Positions 46,733 through 55,919 of a stretch of DNA of 64,000 bases are shown here, piece by piece. The stretch comes from Petrosia ficiformis (Eukaryota; Porifera; Demospongiae; Haplosclerida; Petrosiidae): NCBI GenBank assembly GCA_947044365.1, contig OX345636.1, forward strand, positions 45,819,037 through 45,883,036, given 5' to 3'. The position numbers and the translations under genes are program-made. How positions within the stretch are numbered: the first letter of the stretch is position 1; each line of letters starts with the position of its first letter. Below the pieces are notes generated by a model. That model saw only the letters and a program-made list of their open reading frames with translations, had not been told where the DNA came from and searched no databases.

Positions 46733-49566
46733 ATACATCAAACCCATGAGAAAGCAATCATAGGGTTGGCCCTACGGTCCATAATAATTATTGTTTTTAT
46801 CATAGATGTTCCTGTTGTTGTTAGTAAACCACATTTTCTTGATGCTGATAAGATCTTTCGGACATACTTAAACGATTCATCTGATATTAAACCTGATAGG
46901 AATAAACATGATGCCTTCCTTAATGTTGAACCTGTGAGTTACAGAACAAATCAAATCTATTTTGGATGTATTTGTACGTGCATGTAATGCACATATAGTC
47001 ATGTTCATGTACATGTACAACATGTACAGGTACGTGTACATGTATATGTACATGTGCATAAATGTACCGGGTATAGAACAGTATAGTACAGTACAGTATG
47101 GTGCATTATTATTGTAATAACTGTACGTACACATGCTACACTATATTACAGTACAGTAGTAGTGTAATAACTGTACATACATATACCACACTATATTGCT
47201 AGTAGTGTAATAACTGTAGTACAGTAGTGGTATATGCATGTACATGTATAACTGTAAAATATAGAGTGAGTATGAATGTGATGGCAGTGCTGTCTCTATT
47301 GTTGCTTTCTTAATCTTAAACAGGATTAAATTTTATTACTCCACTTTCTGCTCTCCTCCTCTCCTCCTCTCTCTTCCTCATTAGATCACAGGTGCTACAC
47401 TACATGCTGCCAAAAGACTACAAATCAATATACGACTAGCAAAAACCAGCCACTTGACGTATGTACATGTACATTGTGTTACTGCACACATGTGTATACT
47501 GAGACTATTATACTGTACATATTGTACATGTAATGTGAGACTCTATTATACTGTACATATTGTACATGTAATGTGAGACTCTATTATACTGTACATACAT
47601 GTATTGTACATGTAATGTGAGACTCTATTATACTGTACATACATGTATTGTACATGTAATGTGAGACTCTATTATACTGTACATATTGTACATGTAATGT
47701 GAGACTCTATTATACTGTACATATTGTACATGTAATGTGAGACTCTATTATACTGTACATATTGTACATGTAATGTGAGACTCTATTATACTGTACATAT
47801 TGTACATGTAATGTGAGACTCTATTATACTGTACATATTGTACATGTAATGTGAGACTCTATTATACTGTACATACATGTATTGTACATGTAATGTGAGA
47901 CTCTATTATACTGTACATACATGTATTGTACATGTAATGTGAGACTCTATTATACTGTACATATTGTACATGTAATGTGAGACTCTATTATACTGTACAT
48001 GTACATACATGTATTGTACATGTAATATCAGTGTTTTACAGTGACTACTATTTCACTTGCATGTACATGTACATGTATAATTAAGAGGTTACAATAAATG
48101 GACATTTAATCAAATATCATCCTCACATTTCCAGTGTACATTTTACTAGTCAGAAGTGTAGTGTAATTATACACATGTACATTATATTATTGTCATTTAT
48201 CTTGTGCTTTATATTTTGATCTTTTCTTATAAACAGTGAGTTTGCAAAGCTTCCTAATATCACATACCTCCCTATACTCTGGGTTGAAGAGGTAAATTCA
48301 TTAAATATACCTGTACAATTGTATATGTTTGTATTGTGTATGTCTGCTTTACATGTATGTCTATGTGTCTGTGTCTGTGTGTGTTTCAATGTGTATGTGT
48401 ATGTACGACTGTGTAGTCTATGTCTATAAGACTATGACTGTGTAGTCTGTGTATGTGTGACTGTCTGTGTGACTGTGTCTGTGTGACAGTGTAGTCTGTG
48501 TATATGTGTCTGACACTGTCTGTGTACATATATGTATGACTGTAGTCTGTGTATGTGTCTGTGTAGTACACTGTCTGTGTGACTGTGTCTGTGTGACAGT
48601 GTAGTCTGTGTACAGTACATATAATATGTATGACTGTGTAGTCTGTGTATGTGTCTGTGTAGTACACTGTCTGTGTGACTGTGTCTGTGTGACTTGGACA
48701 GTGTAGTCTGTGTATGTGTGACTGTGTACATATATGTATGACTGTGTAGTCTGTGTATGTGTCTGTGTAGTACACTGTCTGTGTTACTGTGTCTGTGTGA
48801 CTTGGACAGTGTAGTCTGTGTATGTGTGACTGTGTACATATATGTATGACTGTGTAGTCTGTGTATGTGTGTCTATGTACATATATGTATGACTGTGTAG
48901 TCTGTGTATGTGTGTCTATGTACATATATGTATGACTGTGTAGTCTGTGTATGTGTGTCTATGTACATATATGTATGACTGTGTAGTCTGTGTATGTGTC
49001 TGTGTAGTACACTGTCTGTGTGACAGTGTAGTCTGTGTATATGTGTCTGACACTGTCTGTGTACATATATGTATGACTGTAGTCTGTGTATGTGTCTGTG
49101 TAGTACACTGTCTGTGTGACTGTGTCTGTGTGACAGTGTAGTCTGTGTACAGTACATATAATATGTATGACTGTGTAGTCTGTGTATGTGTCTGTGTAGT
49201 ACACTGTCTGTGTGACTGTGTCTGTGTGACTTGGACAGTGTAGTCTGTGTATGTGTGACTGTGTACATATATGTATGACTGTGTAGTCTGTGTATGTGTC
49301 TGTGTAGTACACTGTCTGTGTGACTGTGACTGTCTCTGTGTGACTTGGACAGTGTAGTCTGTGTATGTGTGACTGTGTACATATATGTATGACTGTGTAG
49401 TCTGTGTATGTGTCTGTGTAGTACACTGTCTGTGTGACTGTGTAGTCTGTGTATGTGTGACTGTGTACATGTACATATATGTAGTGAGTGCATGTGTACA
49501 CAATAGAATGCTAAGTTTTTGTTTCCAAACATTTGAAATGTAGATGTACAGTTACATAACTAAATC

Positions 49567-49624
<58 letters not shown>

Positions 49625-52014
49625 GGTGGTCAACTTGATTCCTCATCAGCTGATGATTTAAAGAACCAGGTTTACACACCAATGAAAATAGTTAAAGGAG
49701 GAACTATAGGAGCTATTGCTGTAGGAGGTTAAGGAATCAGTGTTGTTAGCAGATTTAAGATTAATATCATGTATTGTGTATACATGTACTATAATAATAA
49801 TAATTATTCTAATAATCCTCATCAGGCATTTACTCCTAGCTAGCTGTAATGAGGAAGTACTGTATCACATGAGGGATATTATTTCTGTCAGTATAATCAC
49901 AATCCTTTGTATATCTTGTATAGACTGAAGGATTGTTTCATGCCCTGATTACACTGTAACAGATCTGAAGTCATCACACCATCATTTTGAGGTCATCATG
50001 AATGTGAACAGACTTCACATCAGTTACAGTGTATAGTTTAATGTCATAAGATTAATACATGATTATACTATAACTCAATGACGAAGCAATGGATTGAATT
50101 TGATATACACAAAAAAGAACGGGAAAGACTATGATATGAAAGTGGCGCAGATAAAAAGATTGTTATCATTATTGAGTTATAGTATAATCATGTATTAACC
50201 TTATGACATTAAACTATAGACTAATGTGATAACTTTATTTGCAATAATTATAAAGGTCATTCACGTTCACACAGTCCTCAGAAAAATGTTCATAACTTTA
50301 GTTTTGGAATGACTATAAGTAATGGATTGAAATTTGATATACACAAAAAAGGATAATATATGCACCTCTCGAGTCATCATTAACCCATGTTAATGATGAC
50401 TACTTTTTATTATTAACATGGGTTAATGATGAAAAGTAGTCATCATTTATAAAAAAAGTGATGTTTTTTTTTTCATTCTACATCTCTTGACCGAAAGACT
50501 TTATTAATAATTCGCTATCTTGGAACCTTAGCAATAGCTTTTCCTTGATATCTAAATATCATTAGTTCCTATACAAAATACAAAATGGCTGAATAATGAG
50601 CATTAAAGCAATTGTTGGGAGAAACTAAGAAATATATATTTTCTATGACATGATGTTTGACGGTAGTGACCGCTATTTAGTTATAGTTATATTGTACCTA
50701 ATTGCTCAAACTTTAGTTCAGTTCTACCGTACTTTAGTTAATAATATTATTATGCTTACTAAAAGGATTTTAGTTAATACAGTGGAACCTCTTTATTGCA
50801 GACAGCATTGAGACAAATATAAGTGTCCTGAATACAGGGGTGTCCTCATTTCAGGGGTGAATTTATATTATAAAGCACGTACAATTTGGGACATTTGTAA
50901 GTGTCCTGAATACAGGGGTGTCCTCATTTCAGGGTGTCATCAATAAAGTATAGCTTAACTAAAAGTGTCCATTCTTCATTTTACATGTAGTTGTCATTTA
51001 GTTCAGACCTGGGTTCAATTACAATTGTAATGGTAATTCAATTAACAATTACAGCTAAAGTTGTGTAATTGTAATTGCCGACATATGTCAGTTAATTATA
51101 AGAACAATATGATTGTAATTGTAGTTGTAATTTAAGTATAAGTCATAAAGATGTACTGGAGTTCCACCAGCAGTTTTGTATGCTTATCATCAAAGCTGGA
51201 ATGGCATGGCAAATATTTAGACTGGAGCATTGTTCTTTAAGTCATGCTCTTTTCCAGAACTTAATGTTTATTAGGTGTAATACTGATTGAATAATGTTAC
51301 AGTTAGTATTTAGTAATTCAATTGTAATTTTAAGCCAATGAAACTACTCAGTAATTATAATTGTAATTGTAATTGTAATTGTAATTATAATTGTAATTCA
51401 AATGATATTCTCTGAAATGTTATAATTAAAAGTGTAATTGTAATTGAATTTTTGTAATTGAACCCAGGTCTGGTTTAGTTATAGTTTAGTTAACTAATAT
51501 AATATGTATTGCTGATCATGTGACCTGTGGCCAATCAGAGTGCAGATAATGCGTGACATGATTGAACATTAAATCACTTATTGCACACTTTTACGTGCAA
51601 TAAGTTAGTTATTATACACTTTGCTCACATCTACTAATGAAGCTGCTCCAATAACAGATCACAAATATCGTCAATAAATTACTTATACCACACTTTACTG
51701 TGATAATGTGTTTCAATCTAGCACTTAGGCGGGTCAATAAAGGTCTTGTTTACATAACGCACTCGCCTTTGGCTCATGCAATACATAAATTCAACTTTTA
51801 TTGACCCACCCTTGTGTTATATTAAAACACTTAATTAATCACAAAAGCTTGCTATTACATAAATTCCAATTGATTATCATAAACTATAATTATTTGTATT
51901 TCAGGTTTCATTTCAGTGATTCTGTTTCTCCTTCTGTTCATTTATGGCACGTATAAGTGTGAGAAAAAAATCAAGAACAGGAGACAAAATGGTCGTATTC
52001 AGTACGACGATTAA
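32945..52014 (+). CDS. CD36/LIMP-2 family protein, N-terminal dileucine
   Basis: Ten exons: 32945-33178, 39476-39636, 41618-41765, 42406-42654, 44499-44871, 46806-46933, 47385-47458, 48237-48291, 49625-49727 and 51905-52014. All begin after AG and end before GT, phases agree, and the protein is 544 residues. The N tail carries EEQPLL at residues 16-21, fitting [DE]xxxL[LI]. It is followed by helix 1, the CD36 ectodomain (FYLFNLTNADEF, KPIVKEIGPF, VDEIIWGYEDP, GWGTPYAMMLNGTEALLF, KPHFLDAD, AAKRLQINIRL) and helix 2 (FISVILFLLLFIYG). The short basic C tail, ending RIQYDD, has no dileucine. The paralogue on the minus strand splits the region of exon 5 into three exons, so introns were lost or gained here. 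Membrane lipid or glycoprotein receptor activity is expected from the family, with an endolysosomal location inferred from the motif. The 3' donor of exon 9 is gtta. Confidence 0.93.
33335..34125. mobile_element. family A element, long variant
   Basis: The ends 'catccctataattgcttt' (33349) and 'aaagcaatcatagggac' (34099) are inverted. Inner phrases match the other family A copies in reverse order (for example 'cagaccagcaggaag'). It contains an AT-microsatellite near 33640-33700 and a 13-base G run near 33822. It lies in intron 1 of the plus CD36-family gene. Confidence 0.65.
34195..34415. repeat. family F repeat
   Basis: Has 'ggcccaaagagagaactg' and 'aagaagctctttgggcc' as inverted segments, plus 'gagtgcaccattgggaatac'. 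A reverse-oriented copy is at 43775-43965 and a fragment is at 9405-9545. Confidence 0.55.
34622..34962. mobile_element. two tandem family B elements
   Basis: The first copy starts 'tcaataaaatatcaccatac'. Its inner part from 'gtatagtacagtaattac' to 'ttattgacatatactgtac' is then repeated about 152 bp later, almost without change. The pair is thus a tandem duplication of a family B body. Confidence 0.7.
36033..36394. repeat. direct duplication of about 184 bp
   Basis: The block beginning 'gctaaaaattacatgtag' and containing 'aggtaggcagttttagttgc' is followed at once by a second copy starting near 36220. They differ by a few bases and short gaps. It lies in intron 1 of the plus CD36-family gene. 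Confidence 0.8.
36630..37915. repeat. 74-bp minisatellite grown from a family A element
   Basis: Roughly 14 units of 74 bp with 'ttaatgtagtttccacatg', 'ttcattctgctggtctg' and 'cagtctcaaaca'. Just upstream (36640-36850) is a single degenerate family A end ('tatgattgctttgtgatgg', 'gggaatatatttcag'). The first unit overlaps its inner part, so the array appears to have expanded from that element. Confidence 0.8.
37965..39310 (-). mobile_element. deleted hAT-family transposon
   Basis: Both flanks (37970-38220 and 39090-39300) are rich in 'aaatacaaatac' and 'agtatttaaat' motifs in inverted orientation, which look like degenerate ends. Between them, on the minus strand, is a C-terminal hAT dimerisation segment (38627-38316: FWMNNQEKIPQLTKIAPNYL, then SSAPMERPFSIAG and VFRPDR). 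Further 3' on the plus axis there is an N-terminal BED zinc-finger remnant at about 38865-38765 (CKHC, then WVHLK). The catalytic middle is missing, so it cannot encode a full transposase. It lies in intron 1 of the plus CD36-family gene. Confidence 0.7.
38316..38627 (-). pseudogene. hAT transposase C-terminal fragment
   Basis: A 103-codon open frame covering the hATC dimerisation domain only. The signature SSAPMERPFSIAGKVF followed by RPDR and FEELMFIRCN is typical of the family. There is no DDE catalytic core and no nearby initiator suited to a full enzyme. It is part of the deleted element 37965-39310. Confidence 0.75.
39782..40672. mobile_element. family B and C copies in intron 2 of the plus CD36-family gene
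   Basis: 39782-39905 is one end of a family B element. 39900-40085 is a family C copy (tagttatag phrases ending 'ggttatagttatag'). 40440-40672 is a second family B copy, more complete, ending 'tatggtgacattttattgac'. None is coding. Confidence 0.55.
40735..41420. repeat. unclassified interspersed repeat segments
   Basis: Intronic. 40740-40810 shares phrases with 60330-60400 in reverse ('agtgcttgaaat', 'cagacgtttt', 'tgtcaggacaaaa'). At 41190-41235 'cctttgggggtctgggagtg' precedes a cccccagga box and looks like a separate dispersed element. No coding potential. Confidence 0.35.
42955..43105. mobile_element. family B element, shortened
   Basis: Contains the right-end phrase 'tatggtgactttttattgac' and inner 'actactgtagtgtgataatg', both diagnostic of family B. 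The left end is missing or degraded. It sits in intron 4 of the plus CD36-family gene. Confidence 0.6.
43775..43965. repeat. family F repeat, reverse copy
   Basis: Carries 'ggcccaaagagcttctta', 'cagttctctctttgggc' and 'agatgtattctcaatgg', the reverse complement order of 34195-34415. Intronic. Confidence 0.55.
45031..45580. repeat. family B copy followed by a dispersed short repeat
   Basis: 45031-45180 is a family B element. After it, 'ggtctgatgataatgagagg' with 'tctggtgatatgtggcatc' occurs at about 45232 and 45390, embedded in ACATGTAC runs, and a related fragment is near 45950. Intron 5 of the plus CD36-family gene; no exon seen. Confidence 0.55.
46170..46790. mobile_element. family A element carrying a nested hairpin
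   Basis: The ends 'tatccctttgattgcttt' and 'aaagcaatcatagggttgg' (minus its last base) are inverted. Inside, 46345-46486 is a separate long hairpin, and 46665-46730 is an (AT)n microsatellite. The element ends only about 15 bp before exon 6 of the plus CD36-family gene, so its end lies within the acceptor region. Confidence 0.7.
46345..46486. repeat. 142-bp hairpin
   Basis: The arms pair from 'atataacatgtttca' with 'tgaaacatgttatat', through 'tgcgttatataaacc' and its complement, to 'tatcacccgagggtg/cgagggtgata' near the loop. It is CG-richer at its tip than its surroundings. Confidence 0.75.
47505..48025. repeat. 38-bp tandem array
   Basis: About 13 units of 'tgtaatgtgagactctatta' plus 'tactgtacatattgtaca'. 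Some units have a four-base insertion (acatgt duplication). It lies in intron 7 of the plus CD36-family gene. Confidence 0.9.
48330..49500. repeat. GT-rich complex satellite
   Basis: Units such as 'gtgtagtctgtgtatgtgtc', 'gtagtacactgtctgtgtg' and 'gtacatatatgtatgactg' are shuffled into larger blocks. Blocks of several hundred bases recur (around 48480-48850 and 49010-49400). Reverse-strand open frames full of THTQTTQS are a by-product. It lies in intron 8 of the plus CD36-family gene. Confidence 0.9.
49566..49624 (+). repeat. (CT)n microsatellite forming a splice acceptor tract
   Basis: Roughly 28 uninterrupted ct repeats run directly into the cag that precedes exon 9 (49625) of the plus CD36-family gene. 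The repeat itself serves as the polypyrimidine tract. Confidence 0.9.
49925..50300. mobile_element. family G foldback element
   Basis: The inner arms 'tatagtttaatgtcataag' and 'cttatgacattaaactata' bracket 'aatacatgattatactataa' and its complement. The outer phrases 'gaatgtgaacagacttca' and 'aaggtcattcacgttcac' are also found, in an inverted copy, at 61093-61360. No ORF. It lies in intron 9 of the plus CD36-family gene. Confidence 0.65.
50370..50450. repeat. hairpin of about 80 bp
   Basis: 'aacccatgttaatgatgact' and the later 'aacatgggttaatgatgaaa' with 'agtagtcatcatt' form inverted and direct pairs around a short AT loop. Confidence 0.6.
50670..51510. mobile_element. family C element interrupted twice
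   Basis: Family C sequence (tagttatag phrases) begins near 50670, continues at about 50956-51005 ('aactaaaagtgtcc') and ends near 51475-51510 ('gtttagttatagtttag'). It is interrupted by a segment at about 50779-50955 that starts 'cagtggaacctctttattg', a pogo/Tigger-like end with two direct copies of 'gtgtcctgaatacaggggtg'. The second interruption is an inverted-end element at 51006-51473. Confidence 0.6.
51006..51473. mobile_element. inverted-end element with attgta core
   Basis: The ends 'gacctgggttcaattaca' and 'tgtaattgaacccaggtc' are exact inverse matches. The interior is largely variations of 'taattgtaattgtaat'. About 470 bp with no ORF, inserted into a family C copy. Confidence 0.8.
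51700..51835. repeat. imperfect inverted repeat
   Basis: 'gcgggtcaataaa' near 51728 and its counterpart 'tttattgaccc' near 51797 lie in opposite orientation, together with 'gtgtttcaat/attaaaacac'-type flanks. It ends about 70 bp before the last exon of the plus CD36-family gene. Confidence 0.4.
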
Positions 52015-53114
52015 ACTTTTAATAATTGTTTTCTTTGATACTTTCACAGTCTCCTATGATTTTTGACATTCTTATCTTTTAATGTAATATGTTCGTTTCT
52101 TTCTATTCATTCCCTATACTTGATAAAAATACTTTTAAACTTTGATTTGAAAAAAACATTTTGTTGAAACTTAAAAGTGGAGTTCTGCCTTCAGTGTGAT
52201 TCATTAGCAGGACTCTGTGCAGTGATATCTGTAGTCTGCAGATCATGATGTCAAATAAGGAGTGGTACACAATTGTCATTAGTGCTCACACTGTATATAC
52301 AGTTAGCATGCCTAAAGTATGTTTTTGTGTTCTAGTACCACATGTTCACTGCTACAGACTATAGTGCTAGTTTCCATGTATTAAAGTGCAGATAGGTTCT
52401 GCAAGTCTGTACCATAGGTAGTAGAGCACTTGCTCATTAATGTAGCTAATGCTAGCTTTAAAAATGGAATGGAATGGTATTTACACAGTAACTAAGTGTT
52501 ACTAAATTTTATACATGTTGTTTGATGTAAATACATTCAGCTGTAAAACAATAAGGGACACCCTTTAAAATCCTGCACCCCCCATACTCTGTGCAAATGA
52601 AAAACCATCAGCCATTTTCATGTGCTTATCCTGACACCAATTACGAACATTTGGAGTGATTTGCAACACCAGCAACGCACTCCCCACTGCATAGGGGTCA
52701 AATGTCACATACGTGTGATATATAGAGTTAATTAATGGAATACTAATGTTTATAGAAGCTGAATCTACTCATTTGAAATCCTAAGAGGCATGGAATTAAT
52801 AATGGCCTGTTTACAAACAGAGTCATATACTATACAACTTCTGAGCTACTGCTATGTACTTTATACTACATAACATTATAGTTTTTTTGTATCTTAATTG
52901 TCTCTGTCATTCATTCGACCTGAAATATATAGTGAATGCACAATACAGGTAACTGTAGAAAGTACATTTATTACAATGTGCAAACAAGTTTAAAATTTTA
53001 GTACCGATGTATAGTGGTATAGTTAAGTAGAGGAAGTGATCATGAAAACATTACAAAACTATTAGAACTACTAATATTTTCATTTTCCAGTAATACAATA
53101 TTCCAGTCTTTACT
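52015..53114. other. intergenic region after the plus CD36-family gene
   Basis: Contains the 3' untranslated region, unique AT-rich DNA and a family D copy at about 52555-52735 ('aaaaccatcagccattttca'). No further gene seen before the small peptide gene at 53115. Confidence 0.45.
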
Positions 53115-53456
53115 ATGCGTTGGATGTTTATGCTACTTGTGGCTGGCATACTTTATGCCTCTGTGAAATGTTCTGATATTGATGATTCTGAACGTAAGTT
53201 AACTATTTAAAACAGAGTAAATCTTATTATTTTTTTATAGAGTGTTCTGCAAATGGAGGTGAAGATTGCATTTGCTGTATTGAACGAGTAAATGGCTGGA
53301 AGGTGACTTATTGTACTGAACCTGACATAGATATGAATGCATTGGAGTTTGAATGCACTGAAGGACGTATGTTAATTAACTAGAGTCTTCATTATAAATT
53401 ATTTGCGACTTTATTTCACAGTGGGTGGAGAAGTTGAACCAGGTTGCTGTCAATAA
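53115..53456 (+). CDS. secreted eight-cysteine peptide 1
   Basis: Three exons, 53115-53193, 53241-53366 and 53422-53456, with very short introns (47 and 55 bp). Phases agree and the product is 79 residues. A signal peptide (MRWMFMLLVAGILYASVKC) leads to a mature chain whose cysteines are spaced C-x7-C-x1-C-C-x11-C-x13-C-x11-C-C, with one more Cys at the signal border. The even number and the closing CC suggest four disulfides. Acidic residues dominate (DIDDSE, EPDIDM). I do not recognise the family. Nothing in the sequence fixes a function, and a secreted defence, signalling or structural role are all open. The gene at 54228 is a clear paralogue with identical exon layout. Confidence 0.85.
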
Positions 53457-54227
53457 GAAGGCTGCTCTTGTTATTGATCATTGACGATTTAAATATTCAA
53501 TTAATACCTTATTAATAATGATTATTATTTTGGAACAACATTTTTGTACTTATAAACAAGACATACATACTTAAACAATAACTATGATAATAATTATTAT
53601 GCTATCATGATTATAACTAAACCTCTTCGTTATAAAGCACTGTGACTTTCATTTTACATAAATTATAACTATGAAATATTATATTAAGTTACAGATCTAC
53701 TGCAATAACTGTAGCTATCTATAATACTTTAAATTGGACAGTACGTGTATTAGCTTACTAAGCTTCAACTAACACACTTTCAGTAAGCCTAAAATGGCTT
53801 TAGTTAACTATAAATGGAATTGCAAAAAACCAATGTTAATTTGTTTTATATAGTGTACATTTCATTCTTCGTGATCGTCATGATAATGTATAGTTTAAAT
53901 AAATCGAATGAGACAGAGACAAATATCACTTCATAAATCACTATAAATTATTATATATATAATTCTAATTATTAACAATGGTGTGTGTGACATGTATGTG
54001 TTATGGCCCACCTTCAAAGTATGTCCAGGAAGAACAACATAAAATTCTTAGTATATAAATCTATGTAGGAAGTATGTAGAACTGATATACACGAACAACA
54101 ATATTGTAGGAAGTAAGCAAGGAACTTACAAGATATAATAGTTTGATAAGTTCCTACGTTCATCATTCACCGTGTCATTCTTCAAACTAATATTGAAGTA
54201 ACAGTTGTTATTTTTCCGAGGTCAAGT
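53457..54227. other. spacer between the two peptide genes
   Basis: Holds a family C copy at about 53620-53850 and otherwise AT-rich sequence. No exon is seen. The 40 bases before the two start codons do not look alike. Confidence 0.45.
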
Positions 54228-54993
54228 ATGCGTTGGATGCTTTTGCTACTAGTTGCTGGCATACTATTTGCAACAGTGAATTCTGACGATTTTAAAGGTA
54301 TGTTAGTGGATTAGCTACAGATTGGTGGATTTTTAGATGTAGAAAATACTCTTTAAATATTATTGGTAACTGTACAGTTGCATCCACAAATTAATTACAA
54401 TTATATAGTTTACAGATTTTATTTCAGCATCTTGCGTTGCAATGCATGCTGCTATTACTTATGCTACTTAATTAGAGAAATTAATTTATGACTACATCAT
54501 GACTGTATAAGAAATGTTCATAATCATAGTGTGCTACTCAAAATCAATACTGGATGTATTCATATAAATTGCATTATTATGTAATTACAGAAATGCTTCT
54601 ATGCTTAATAATAATATGTATTTAATTACTGTTTGATGGGTGGGATGCTCTGAATTCACATATCATTTTGCAAAGTAACATTCTGTCATCACAATGTTGA
54701 ATGGAGTAAAGATACAAGTTGCCATTGAGCAATTTGTGAGTGTAATAATAACTCAAGGTGTTTTTCCTATGCAGAATGCAAGAGCAGGAATCCTGAAGGC
54801 CATGATTGTATTTGCTGTCATGGAGGATTGGGCTGGAAATTAACTATTTGCACATCTCGCAACAGAGATCTTGCATCTGTGCAAACTGAATGTACTGATG
54901 AACGAGGTATAATTAAAATAATAATAGTCAATTGATTATAAATGGTGTCTTCATTCTACAGGAGGTAAATACAAGTCAGGTTGCTGCTTTTGA
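54228..54993 (+). CDS. secreted eight-cysteine peptide 2
   Basis: Exons 54228-54297, 54775-54906 and 54962-54993; phases agree and the product is 77 residues. The signal peptide MRWMLLLLVAGILFATVNS is almost the same as in peptide 1. The mature part has exactly eight cysteines spaced C-x9-C-x1-C-C-x10-C-x13-C-x11-C-C, plus a shared GWK after the CC pair and a shared penultimate CC. The mature chain is more basic (KSRN, SRNRD, KYKSG) than that of peptide 1, so charge has reversed while the scaffold stayed fixed. Intron 1 is 477 bp against 47 bp in the paralogue. Function is unknown. Confidence 0.85.
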
Positions 54994-55919
54994 AGAGATT
55001 GCATGATCCAAACAACTGGATTGCTAACTGTAAAACCATTGAATTGATTGTCATTGTTTATAAAGAATATAATTATAATAGCTATGTAATTATAATACAA
55101 TTCTTGAGAAAGAGACTAATGACTTAATACACTTTGTCAAATAATTTAATAATGATCAAATGCAAGTTATTTTATCAAGGTATATACACCTCTTCATGCA
55201 TTCACTATGTGTATTACAGTGTTAGTGCATGTGACCAAATAATTATAGAGGTACGTAAATTGTGGTAATACCCTGGAATATGAAACATGAATAAATTAAT
55301 TATCAAAGTTCAAAGACAAAATGGAGTATACATAATCACTGGTTTGGGTTATAAGGAATCACGAAAATTAATTTTACTAGCACTATCATTTTGTGATTGC
55401 ATAATGTATAAGAATTATAGTACGTAAATTAGTAGGCAATGTTAGGGTTATATCTACTCTCAAAAAGCCAGAGCCTAACTATAATTATAATTATGCATAT
55501 ACTGCAAAGGTTGGGTTTAGACTTAGGATGTATGGTTTGTGTAAATATTATCATGAAGAAACGGCTGTGGTTTGCTAACTGAGCATTCTTGAGATTATTG
55601 AATAATTCCATCATTTTTTTACATTATTAATCTATACATTGTTATGATAAATACTGTTATTGACTTTATTGTGAAACAAGTGTTGCAGTCATAATAATTA
55701 TTATTGTAAAATTTCCCCCCAAAACTATTTAAAGATAAAATAAATAATTAAGAGTGTAGATATAATAATTATTATAAATGTATAATAATTGTTAATAAAA
55801 TTTAATAATAATAATCTTTAAACACACAAGACACTTTGTTGATAAGTGCTATGAAGACATATCCACAACATTGATAACATTAATATTAGCGATTGACATT
55901 AATTAATTAATGTAATAGA
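54994..55919. other. AT-rich intergenic spacer
   Basis: No gene or repeat family recognised. Many 'aataattat' runs. It contains the 3' flanks of peptide gene 2 and of the ADAM10-like gene, which converge here. Confidence 0.45.

Noticed and set aside
48386..49532. His/Thr/Gln-rich open frames on the minus strand up to 219 codons
   Set aside because: Low-complexity GT/CA satellite with several frames open at once, inside an intron of a well-supported plus-strand gene.
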